From positions 10,909,623 through 10,973,622 of the forward strand of contig NC_042515.1 in the NCBI RefSeq assembly GCF_900963305.1: a DNA stretch of 64,000 nucleotides. The letters are read 5' to 3'. How positions within the stretch are numbered: position 1 is the stretch's first letter; every line of letters begins with the position of its first letter. Shown here piece by piece: positions 14,986 to 25,058 of this stretch. Source of the DNA: Echeneis naucrates (Eukaryota; Chordata; Actinopteri; Carangiformes; Echeneidae). The position numbers were made by a program, and so were the translations under genes. Below the pieces are notes generated by a model that worked only from the letters and a program-made list of their open reading frames with translations, ran no database searches and was not told the DNA's origin.

Positions 14986-15656
14986 TCTAAGCATTCCTCC
15001 AAATCAAAGAGCACTGACCGACCATGTCATTTCACTCACAGAGTTAGAGGACTCAAGTGGGGGCCACGAAACCGAGCTACTCTCCCTGATTCTTGTTTCT
15101 GTGGCACAGAGTGGCATGACTGAAGAGGACCCTTCAAGCTCCTCAGAAAGGACTGAGATTGAAAACACTTATGTACTTTATAACAGAAGAGGAATAATTT
15201 ATCTTTATAAAAATGTTTTATATTTTCAACATAAACAAGTTATGTGATGTAGTAAAAAAAACAAAACAATGTGAGAGTGCTTGGTTTTGTACTTACACAA
15301 TGACTGATATATATACAAGGCTCTTCCTGATTAAGGGCTTTTTCTTCCAAGCGCTCACTTTATCCTGCCTGTTTCTGGATCCTTCAGTTTGTTTTGCTAC
15401 AGTTCTTGAGATCAATGAGACTTGCTTATACATTTGGAATAATTTTTCCTCTCAGGGCAAATGATTACACATTCTTATGTTTTGTAGTTAGTCTCTGTAT
15501 CATGATGAGTTTTCCTTCAAACATTTGTTTACACCATGTCTTAATTCAACTGTCCATTTTTATTTAATATTTATTTTTATTTTCTATTTATGTCATTTGT
15601 TACATGAGAAACAACTCTGATCTGGCCCATGTTTGCCAGACTGCTTGTTGTGTTTA

Positions 15657-15662
15657 AATAAA
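15657..15662 (+). terminator. epha2: Poly(A) signal of epha2
   Basis: AATAAA about 670 bases after the epha2 stop, at the end of an AT-rich untranslated stretch containing several TATTTAT/ATTTA-type elements (about 15560-15600). It is the first canonical hexamer in a sensible position for the 3' UTR end. Confidence 0.6.
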
Positions 15663-15689
15663 ATCAATGTTGCCTGTGACTGGGTCACG

Positions 15690-16890
15690 TTGCTATAATC
15701 AACAGTTGTCTACGTATATTTGTAATTTTTATTTTTTTGGCCAGGCTAGCAATGTTGCTGCATAAATGGCACTGTTTGTTAGTCATTTAGCAGTGAAATA
15801 TCATAACGATTAGATAGATTGCCATGGAACTGCTAACATATATTTTGTGGTGCCAAAAGGCTGAAGCTGATTTTGAACAGTAAACTACTTCAACTAATGC
15901 TGGATGGATGGTGAACTTCACCGCCACAGATAAGCAGTAGAAGAGGAATTAATTAACAATCATTCATAATCATCATAACTCATTTTAATTTCTCCAGTAG
16001 GCAACAAAACACACACACCAAGGTAAGATGATAACTATGACAACAACACTGATAATCTGAACAGAAAGGTCATACTGTACCAATTTTAAAAATTTAGAGC
16101 ATTTAGTGCCTAAATAGCCTTCAATATATAGACAGCATTTCATGCAGTTACATAGCTAAATTAAAAAATAACGACCTTTTCTCCTACACCAGCCACAAAC
16201 AACGTTTTTTTGCTCACAACTGTATTAACCTTTCTGTCACAAGTTGACAAATACCTTTATTGTGACACTGCCCTGTGGCTAACTACTACATTAGTTTACC
16301 CAGTCTGCTGGGAATCTAAAACAAATGTTGCCTCTAAATGGTTTTCTTTCCTTTGTGCTCAGCAGCACAGCCTAACACATCTTGTTTTGGTGACGCCTGT
16401 TGTCCAGATGGAGTTGATTAACCTCGGTGACTTTGCCAAGGTGGAGCAGAATGTCACGCTTACACACAAATGTGCTCCATCAACTCACTGCCACTCAGAC
16501 ATATTAAATTATGTGTAAGGTTTTCACCAGAAATTTGTGGGTACAGTGTCATTTTGGAAAAACTGTCAGCTTGTACAGCCTTAAAATTTGTCTGCATTGA
16601 GTGTAAATTTTGTCAAAAAGCCATTGTGTTGTGCCCTACTGTTGTATTTTTTGGTTTGAAGTTGACAGTGAAAGCTCACTTGATATCACACTTTATAAAT
16701 ATAGCTTATTCCTTCATACCCAACACCAACACACAAAGGCTCTTTCTCCAGGGTGTGGCAAGAAATTTTGGACCCTTAACAGTCAAACAGTTCTAACACA
16801 ATAAATAACTGAGACCTGTGTCATGTTCCAGTCCACATGAATCATCCAGGGATAACCACATCCACCCGCACCCTGTGGCACCCATGAGCT
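15690..16890. other. Intergenic region between epha2 and the hspb7-like gene
   Basis: No gene recognised. About 15775-15920 resembles a degenerate interspersed repeat of the kind seen in fish genomes (a segment on the theme GATTAGATAGATTGCCATGGAA), but I cannot assign it to a family. Open frames near 16210-16800 match nothing I know. Confidence 0.4.
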
Positions 16891-16900
16891 CCTGGTAGCC

Positions 16901-16908
16901 TATAAAAG
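16901..16908 (+). promoter_or_regulatory. hspb7: TATA box of the hspb7-like gene
   Basis: TATAAAAG lies 116-123 bases upstream of the start codon at 17024. A start site about 30 bases downstream would give a 5' leader of roughly 90 bases. That leader carries a 6-codon upstream ORF (16964-16984). A strong TATA box fits an inducible or strongly tissue-specific small heat shock gene. Confidence 0.65.
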
Positions 16909-17023
16909 ACTCAAGTTAAAGTCACACGCTTATCAGAGACCAGAAAGAATTTGCTAGATTAGAATGGCGTCACCTGGATTGTAACCTGGATCAACAAAGA
17001 GACATTTCACTTCCTCAGCCTGT

Positions 17024-20000
17024 ATGGAGCCACCAGAGATTGGCTCTGAAGATTCAGAATCAAAACCTCAGATGAACACCAAAGAACACAAATTTACAGG
17101 TCAGCTCAGACAGATTGACACAGATATATGATTTTAAAAAGAAGTAGTCAATAAGGGCTCAAAAATTTGCTTATTTCAGTACAGTAGGCAACTTAATCAG
17201 CCAAAATTTCAAGATCTCACTTTGACTTTTTGCAGGACATTCATATCCTACAGGGAAGATCCAGGTGTTTGGAGCCATATTCCAGTTCACAGTTGATGTG
17301 AGCGAATTTCCCCCAGAGGATGTTATCATCACAACCTCCAACAACCTGATAGAGGTCCATGCTGAGAAGGCGAGTTCTCTCTCTCTCTCTCTAATTTAAA
17401 GTATAGGGAGTATGAATAAGAGACTGCAGACTGTTATACACAACCTGCAATGTGTGACAAGATTTAAACAAATAATATCAAGGTAATAAAATGGGTTAAT
17501 GAATGACATTACAGAACTTCTGCCAGTTTAAAATCAGGGGTGGACAGTAACAAAGTAAATTTACTTGACTGCTGTATTTAAGTACAGTTTTTGAGTATCT
17601 GTACTTTAATTTTCACTTCACTACATTTGATGGACAAATATTGTACATTTTACTCCGCTACATTTCTATTGATGGTCTTGTTACTCGCTAAATTTGTGCT
17701 AGTCTGACACGCACATCTCTGTGCATGTTCCAGGTAAGAATATGGCCACGATGTATAATCCTCATCCGACCTGGATTATTTCTCCATAACGATCGGCTCC
17801 TTCTTCATTGTACATCGTGTCCGTATTATTATCTGAACACGCATTAGCTTGTATCCAGAGTTTGGATGTCTTCTGTGGACATCACTGACAACAACAAGGT
17901 CCAACTCCTCTTCAGTCACAGCTGAATACAGGTCTGTCTGTCTGCCTGCACAAAATAACATTAACAACGAGTAATGTCCCGGTCCTTGTGTGTGTTGTTG
18001 TATCTGAAGCAGTGGAGTACTACTTCTGTATTTGCGCCCAATATCTTTGTCGGAAAGTGCGGAAATAACGGCAACAACTTAAATAAATCACCCCCCCCCC
18101 GCCGGACCCGTCTGCAGCTGCAGCCCTCTCCTCTCTGTCTCTTCCTTTCTGATGGAGCTACCAAACTCACCTGTTTCTGTCAAAGATAACGTTTAGTGTC
18201 GGGCTTTAATACAAGCTAGGCTAATGGACGTTAGCATTAGAGCTGGCTAGTTAGCTATCATTACAAGCTAACTGCGCTGTTTCTCACCTTGGTCTACATT
18301 TCTCATCCCAGCTTCAACGTCAGCACCTTTTAAAAATATTTGTTTTGAAAATGTCTTAACCCTTTATTTTCTTATTCTTCTTTCTTTTCCTTTCTGATCA
18401 CCGGACTGATGCTGACCGGACATTTTCCTACCGAACTACAGACAACAGAAAACAGCCTAGCATAGCAACAGTAACCAAGGGGGGCGGGGCTTAGCGAAGG
18501 CTTGGTGGCCAAACCATTTGTTTGGGGGGGGAATAAATCCATGAAGCACTGCAACAGGACCATGAAATAATTAATTAAATTAATTAAATAAAAATCAATA
18601 ATTAATTAAATTGTAAAATAATAAAAAAAAATTTTTTTACATTTAATGAACAGGCATATTAAATTATGTCCCTCTTTCCTCCATAAATAAGTCATCTCAG
18701 TGGGTGATTTGTTCTGTTTTTTCCTGGTCTGATCTAGTCTCCGGAGGGGTGCCATGACCGGTCTAGTCTAGGTCCTGGGGAACCTAATGTCTTGCATTAG
18801 CCCAGTCCATTACTCATAACCAATTAAACTGGTTCAGCTGCCTACACTGGAAATCAAACCACGTCTCTCTAGTCTGGTCTGGTGTCTTTACCATCTGTCT
18901 ACTGTCCGCTTCTCTTTGCTGTAGCCCACTTCACCAACTGACCATCCGCCCCTACCAGGAACTGAACCCCACCCTCCTTTTTGCGGGGCGGCAGCGCTAA
19001 CCACTACCACTAAGTTTAAATGGGAGGGGGGGAAAAAAAAAATAAAATAAAAAATCGGTAGATCAACATCCTCCATCTGTATTTTTCCTTTACATTCTGA
19101 ACTGGGAAACAGATTTTTTTTTTTTTTATATGATATACATGACATGCATCACTCACACAACAGACAGACAATAAGACACACAGAGACATGCTGCCTCACC
19201 TTTACACTGCAATGTGCTTTACTTCCCCACATGACTGACACACAGCTCGTTTTTGTAGAGATTAGATGATGAAAGGTTTACAAACACAAAACAGGCTCAG
19301 CAATGGAGGAACTATATTAAAATGTGTGTTGATACTTGTGGCACATGAGGTATTGTGCTAAAACAGCTGTTTAATATCCACACAGCTCCACTTTAGGGGA
19401 TCTGCCCTGAGTCTCACATTCACTTGTCCCATGGCTGCTGCACAGTGTGTGGCTTTGTGGGTAATGTGTGACGTAGTCAGCACGTAGCCATGTTGTGTTG
19501 TGTGTTTGTATCTCTCTCCGGTGAATGGTGTGAGAAGTAACGCCAGCTGTAGCTGCTGTAAGCTTTATAGTCAGTGTGATGAAACTCAAGTACTGTGTTG
19601 TGATGTTGAAGGAAGAAAAGAGCTGAATAAAGCCGGTCCATGTGTTCAGGTACTTCATCTCTCCTCTTCCGTGTGTGCGAGTTACCATGGTTACCAGCAT
19701 CCACAAGCCAAGCTAAAATGAAACACTACACTAGCATAAGCTGAGCTAGCTAAAGTGCGGAGCTGCGATTCTAACTCACTAATTCTCGCCTCCATTTTTG
19801 CCGTCATCCTGCATCTATGACAAGAAGTACAATCATAAAAGGAGGCAGAGGAGGAACTAGACATGGAGCACACAGGACAGTTTATTAATCAAGGTGAATA
19901 GTAGAGACAGCAACACGAGGTAACACACAGCAAACCATCAGAGACCGGACCCCCACAGACCTCCCAGAGTTTGAGACTGTGTTCATTGTGTCCATATAAA

Positions 20001-20569
20001 ATATGTTTTGTACAGACAAGAGATGAGACCAGAGACCGGACCTCTCCCGAAACCGGTTCTTTAACTGAAGGTATTTTTGAGCTATAAACATGTCTGTAGC
20101 AAAATCACATCAGTGTATTGTATAATGACAATAAAGCTGCTTTCCATTCCTGCATTTCCTGAGGTATTTTTTTTTATACTTTTGTACTTTTACTTAAGTA
20201 ATGTTTTGATTAAGCTAGTTTTAATTGTATTGGACTAGTATTTGACAAGGAGTATCTGTACTTTTACTCAAGTAGTGAAGTTGTGTACTCTGTCCACCTC
20301 TGTTTAAAATCGTTTTTTCATGCACAGGATCTACTGGGAGCAGTGCAGATTGTACAGTCAGTCTGGGTAAAGTGACAAAACCCTTTCCTGGTTTCACACC
20401 TTAATTCTTTATGCTCTGTGTTTCTGTCATGCAGCTGGGAGAGGACGGCACAGTGACAAATACTTTCTCCCACCGATGTGAACTGCCATCAGACGTGGAC
20501 CCCATGTCTGTGAACACGTCCATGGAGAACTGTGGTGTCCTGACTGTCAGAGCCCACAGACTATTTTAG
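17024..20569 (+). CDS. hspb7: Small heat shock protein, HSPB7 family, 3 exons
   Basis: Alpha-crystallin-type chaperone; HSPB7 relatives act in heart and skeletal muscle and prevent protein aggregation. Exons 17024-17099, 17236-17369 and 20435-20569 give 114 aa. The core (VDVSEFPPEDVIITTSNN, IEVHAEKLGEDGTVTNTF, ELPSDVDP) matches human HSPB7 closely and the exon break after HAEK is at the equivalent place. Two oddities: intron 2 begins with GC rather than GT (AAG/GCGAGT), and the protein stops at VRAHRLF, lacking the C-terminal tail with an IxI motif that HSPB7 has; the serine-rich N-terminus is also missing. Intron 2 holds a 2.8-kb hAT element. The position next to epha2, rsg1 and arhgef19 matches human 1p36 and favours hspb7. 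The teleost relative hspb12 is the main alternative. Confidence 0.85.
17535..20302. mobile_element. Non-autonomous hAT-type DNA transposon, 2.77 kb
   Basis: The element begins CAGGGGTGGACAGTAAC and ends, read on the other strand, CAGAGGTGGACAGAGTAC, so the termini are inverted repeats starting CAGRGGTGGACAG. It is flanked by a perfect 8-bp direct duplication TTTAAAAT (17527-17534 and 20303-20310). CAG-type ends with an 8-bp target duplication are the signature of the hAT superfamily. Inside are AT-rich tracts, GC-rich patches and only short open frames; no transposase is visible, so it is a non-autonomous derivative. It sits in intron 2 of the hspb7-like gene. Confidence 0.88.
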
Positions 20570-20864
20570 TCCTTCGTCTCTCTCTGTGCTCTGTGCATAC
20601 CGTCATAACAAACATGTTCTATTTTGCTTTGTTGAACTCCTTCAGACATGATCTCAGCACTGAGGTACTCAGTGAAAGCTATGAAGCTCCTGAGTGTGGC
20701 GCCCTCCAGCGGTCGGCTGAAGAACCACATGATTCCATGACGCCCCATTCAAAGACTGTACGAAACATGGGAAACCTCAACCACTGCTCTTGAACTCAAC
20801 AACAGTGCAAACATAAATTCCGAAAAATGGTGTGAAATTGAAGAAAAAACAGCAGCGAGTGAAA

Positions 20865-20870
20865 AATAAA
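20865..20870 (+). terminator. hspb7: Poly(A) signal of the hspb7-like gene
   Basis: AATAAA about 300 bases after the stop codon at 20567-20569. It is the first canonical hexamer downstream. Confidence 0.55.
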
Positions 20871-21336
20871 CCTGTACAAAGTTCATTTCATATATCTAGA
20901 CAATTTTGTATTCGCACATTAACCGAAGTTATTCGCACTTAGCCTCAGTTAGGTCACTTCTCTCTCTAATGATACAAAATAACTATCATACAAATATAGC
21001 TTAAAGGTTCAACTTAAAAGTACATTGTGAAAACAAACAAACAACCCCCCCCCCCAAAAAAAAAAAATAGGAGTAAAATAAAGTTGTTCTTTTTCCAAAT
21101 TAAAACGAAAATGGCAGCTTACCTGGAGTCGCAATCCAGGGACAGGTAAAAAAAAAAAAAAAACCCAGATGATTATAAGTCTTTAAATATTTTTGGAGCA
21201 TCCCAAAATCTCCAAACAGCTGTAGTTCCCCCATCAGTTGTTGTTTTTGAAGAATAAAAAAACGCCAGGTGAAGACATGATGAGCAGCACCGGGGCACCG
21301 GAAGCTGTGTAACGACATACGGAAGTGACGACAGTG

Positions 21337-21349
21337 GTTGTCAAGGGAC
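21337..21349 (+). promoter_or_regulatory. cplane2: X-box (RFX site) upstream of rsg1
   Basis: GTTGTCAAGGGAC fits the X-box consensus RYYNYY-N(1-3)-RRNRAC with a one-base spacer and lies about 230 bases upstream of the rsg1 start codon. RFX factors drive ciliary genes, and RSG1 is a ciliogenesis GTPase. CGGAAGT motifs (ETS-like) lie on either side, near 21320 and 21361. No TATA box is visible. Confidence 0.5.
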
Positions 21350-21576
21350 ATCTTAGTTTACGGAAGTCCTTTGTCGCGCAGCAGTTTGAAGGGAAGATTG
21401 CCGATTGTCTAAATAAACTTCTTGATATTAAAACTTGTTATAGTTAGCAAGACTGGCTGTATGTTTTTTCGAGCCGGCGTTTGGTTTGACAAACTGTCTA
21501 CTTCCTCTGCAATGGAGCGGGTGTCCGACTTTTCTCAGTGTGTGATGCTACCCCAGTTAGCTTCGTAACCAACAAC

Positions 21577-22568
21577 ATGGCAGAGGTTCCTCCTCCTGGA
21601 TCGGTGATTGTGGCAGACTGGCATCGATGTAAAGAAAGCAAAGAATATTTCAGCAAGCTCCTACACAAGAAAAGACGCAAGAAATTTGGTATTATACTTT
21701 TTTTCCCACGTATTCCCACTCGTTTCTACATAGACATTTGAGTTATTTTGAGTTTTCATTCTGCTTTAAAAAAAAAAAAGATCCACAAAGCTTTAGTTAC
21801 TTATCAAAATTTTGGATGAAAACGGAACTAGTCTACAATAAGAGAATACACAGTTGGAAATGAAACTATGAGTTGATTAGTTGTCTGATATATTAACTGG
21901 TAATTGTTTTCATAATCATCCGATGATTTCATTCATTCATTTCTTTTTATGGATCCCATTTTTCTACATTGAATGCTGTTAGCCTCAATACTAGTACTTT
22001 TACATGCTGTTACTCTAAATATCACTGTAGTATTCACATTAGTGATGTAATAAAGTATCAAAATATTTCCTCTAAACATGGTGTACAGTGTTTTGATGGT
22101 GGAAATAATCTATATTTTGAGACTAAGAGAGCTAAATCACAAAGACCAATTCATATCACTACTGATAACTGAATCTGGTGATAATTTTAAAACTTGACTG
22201 GCAGGCCTGTTGGAGTCACCAGTGATGCCCCCACATGCTGCCGTGGACACAGTTCATTATAAGATCTTCCTCTCTGGCAAGAGTGGAGTTGGAAAAACTG
22301 CTCTTGCTGCTCGTCTTGCTGGCCTGAATATTCCCAATAGCCATTATGAAACAACAGGTACGTGTCTATACCATCAGGCTGAGAGCATCTGTGTGTTTTA
22401 ACAAGTAACATTTATTTCATATATATTCTGTTATTGAAGGTATTGAAACAACAGTGGTGTATTGGCCGGTGAAACTGAGGGACAGTGGCAGAGTGCTTTT
22501 CTTTCGCCTACAGCTGTGGGACTGTGGAGAAAACGCCTTACGCAGATTTGACCATTTGCTTCCAGTAT

Positions 22569-22616
<48 letters not shown>

Positions 22617-23172
22617 AACTTCTTCACTGTATTTTATTTATCAAATCACTGTCCCATCTCTCCCAGTCCTGTAAGGAACAGGTAGATGCAGTCCTTTTCC
22701 TGTTTTCCTTCACTGACAGGACATCCTTTGATGATCTGTCAAATCAAATTGCTAAATGGACCAGGCCATCTGTTGGCCAGGTTGTGAAAGTGGTGGTTGG
22801 CACCAAGTATCCTTCTGTTTTTAACCCACCCTGCATTCCAGTGTGCAGATGAAGTGATATACACTGTGCTAAACCAAAAGCTTTTGTTAATATATAGAAA
22901 TATTTTTAGATAATCAATGCCAGGGTTGACCTTAACACCTTGTCCTTAGATTTGACCTCTTCATGCACTGTGATGTGGCGGAAAGAGACGTTAGGGGCTT
23001 CCAGGAAACATGGAGATTACCACTGCTACAGATGGGGGGCGAGGCCAGTGATGGGCTGGGTGACATAGCTCCACTCCTCAACTGCCTGACAGAACAGCTG
23101 TGGCATCAGGACTGTGTTGCTGCTGGATCATCCAGGCACCATTCACAGCTAGATACAGTCACTGTACTCTGA
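21577..23172 (+). CDS. cplane2: Ciliogenesis and planar polarity effector 2 (RSG1, Rem2/Rab-like small GTPase), 5 exons
   Basis: Small GTPase of the CPLANE complex, which works at the basal body in ciliogenesis and delivery of intraflagellar transport proteins. Exons 21577-21688, 22205-22357, 22440-22564, 22667-22806 and 22950-23172 give 250 aa (human 258). Visible motifs: P-loop SGKSGVGKTAL, switch region HYETTGIETTVVYWP, a G3 of the form WDCGE in place of DxxGQ, FLFSFTDRTSF, and VGTKFD in the place of NKxD. The C-terminal LTEQLWHQDCVAAG matches the human protein. The start MAEVPPPGS aligns with human MARPPVPGS; an in-frame ATG 39 bases upstream (21538) is possible but lacks a counterpart. 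The gene is convergent with arhgef19. Confidence 0.93.
22575..22616. repeat. CT/TA compound microsatellite in rsg1 intron 3
   Basis: About 13 CT units are followed directly by about 7 TA units, starting about 11 bases inside the intron after exon 3. The intron is only 102 bases long, so the repeat makes up roughly 40 percent of it. Confidence 0.85.
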
Positions 23173-23561
23173 TTCCAAGCATAAGTGCAAGGAGATTGCT
23201 GGAGATGAACTGGACTCCCGACAGGCTCATCTGTGGTTTTCTGTCTTTAAGAGAATGCACTCAGGAGCTGGTCTAAGAAAGTCTCACAACCCTCAGGCTG
23301 AGCTCAAGAGCCTGCTGTAGAGATGGATATGCAACTCCATATAATCCTATTGATAGAGGCCTTAATAATTTACTCTGAAAGGTTTCAATCATCCAAGTTT
23401 ATGGAGCAACATCACAATACCAGAAATTGACTGGGATTGTTATTTATACATTAACATGACAATGTGGGCCATTACAGCCCACTCTTAAAGACACAATGTA
23501 GTCAGTTTAATAACACTGTCTACTCAACACAAGGTGACTCTTGTTTGGTCCTCATGTCTAC

Positions 23562-23567
23562 AATAAA
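23562..23567 (+). terminator. cplane2: Poly(A) signal of rsg1
   Basis: AATAAA on the + strand about 390 bases after the rsg1 stop. The opposing arhgef19 signal is at 23661-23666, so the two 3' ends face each other within about 100 bases. A later + strand hexamer at 24377-24382 lies inside an arhgef19 intron and is a less likely alternative. Confidence 0.5.
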
Positions 23568-23660
23568 TAACTGCTATATCTTGTGTGCTCATATCTGAAA
23601 GCACCAATAGTTGCTGAGTCAATATTTCACAGTGGAGAAACTCAGAACCAGAAATGTTGC

Positions 23661-23666
23661 TTTATT
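23661..23666 (-). terminator. arhgef19: Poly(A) signal of arhgef19
   Basis: TTTATT on the + strand, read as AATAAA on the - strand, about 320 bases downstream of the arhgef19 stop codon (23984-23986). Confidence 0.5.
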
Positions 23667-23983
23667 ACCATCTTTATGTGGTTAAAACATATTTTACATT
23701 AAACTGATATAATGTCCAAAAGGCTCTTAATTTTTCATTAATTAAATAAAATGAATGCCTAAAAGATGCCAGTATTTAACACAAGTTAAAATTAAATTAT
23801 CCCAGTAATAAAGAGTAAACCCTCACCTGCTGTGCGCCTGAACACTTGGTGTCAAAAAAATCATTAGTATTAGTAAGAATAGCATAGTGCAGTCAGGTTA
23901 GGTTAAATCTTAGTGGAGTGAGTTGTGAAGTGTCAAAATACATTCATGTGCAACATAAAATACAAAATTGTATGTATCAAAAC

Positions 23984-25015
23984 TCAAAATCCATCTTCAC
24001 ATGGCCATGACTGTTTTCTTGACAGCACTTTCATCCACGTCTCTTTATCTGACCTATAGAGGGGGGGAAAAAAAACCCAACCTGAAAGTGGCATCACAGA
24101 TGCAGGAGCTGCATGTGTCATTTTCCAGAGGACATTCATTCCTTCCTACCTTGTGTATGGAACAAGTATCGTGGCGGTCGGATGTCCTGTTTGACTATGA
24201 GAGAGATGCAGCACGAAGGACTCGGGAGGTAAACCCAGGAGTTCAGTCTTCAGATGCTCGATGCGTACTTGTGATGGGAATTCAGCGTGCTCCACAACTA
24301 TGAAATGCTGATCCCTGAACATGATGCAAAGCAAGAAGAGGCTGCTTTCATGACTAAACAGATCAGTGTATTCTCAAATAAAACTGAAATTTGAAAATGA
24401 GCATTTGTTTTGTTCTCCCATGTTAAAAAGCTTTTACCTTTAAAAATTCAATTGACGTGTGTGTGTGTGTAACTTTTAAATTATGTCAGTAATTGCCAGA
24501 TATTTGCAGTAGTGAATTCTGTCAATACTTCTTCAAAGAGATGATTAGAAGGTCATTGAAGAGGTGGAGGTAGACGTTGGTGAAGAACGTTCTGGAGTGG
24601 AAAGTGCCAGACACAGTCAGCTGTCTTATTGGGCCCTGGTGCACCAGAAAACGGCCGCTTCTGACCAGAGGAACTGACTAACAGAGGAAGAGGCAGTTCT
24701 GTTCGAGGTTACTGTCATCTGCAGATAACATAATAGCATCAAAAGTATTTTTTAGATCTAAAACAAAAAACTATGTCACCTTAACTTTGCCAAAATCCAG
24801 AAGCATCTCCAGGCAGACAAGCTCCTCAATCTGTTTCATTTTTTGAACCCCGTTGTTGCAGTCAGTCACTATCTGGGGTCAGCGAAACAGAAATTAATAT
24901 GCACATCAACTGGTGAAGGTGGGCTTAGTACTCCCTCCTGAGGATTGGTCAAGTCTCTTTATCCTAACCTCTGATAGCACATGAAACTGCTTTGTAGAAG
25001 CAGAGGGGGGGGGAG

Positions 25016-25058
<43 letters not shown>

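Noticed and set aside
21538-21576. Upstream in-frame ATG as the true start of rsg1
   Set aside because: The extra 13 residues (MCDATPVSFVTNN) have no counterpart in human RSG1, while the downstream start MAEVPPPGS aligns with it directly.
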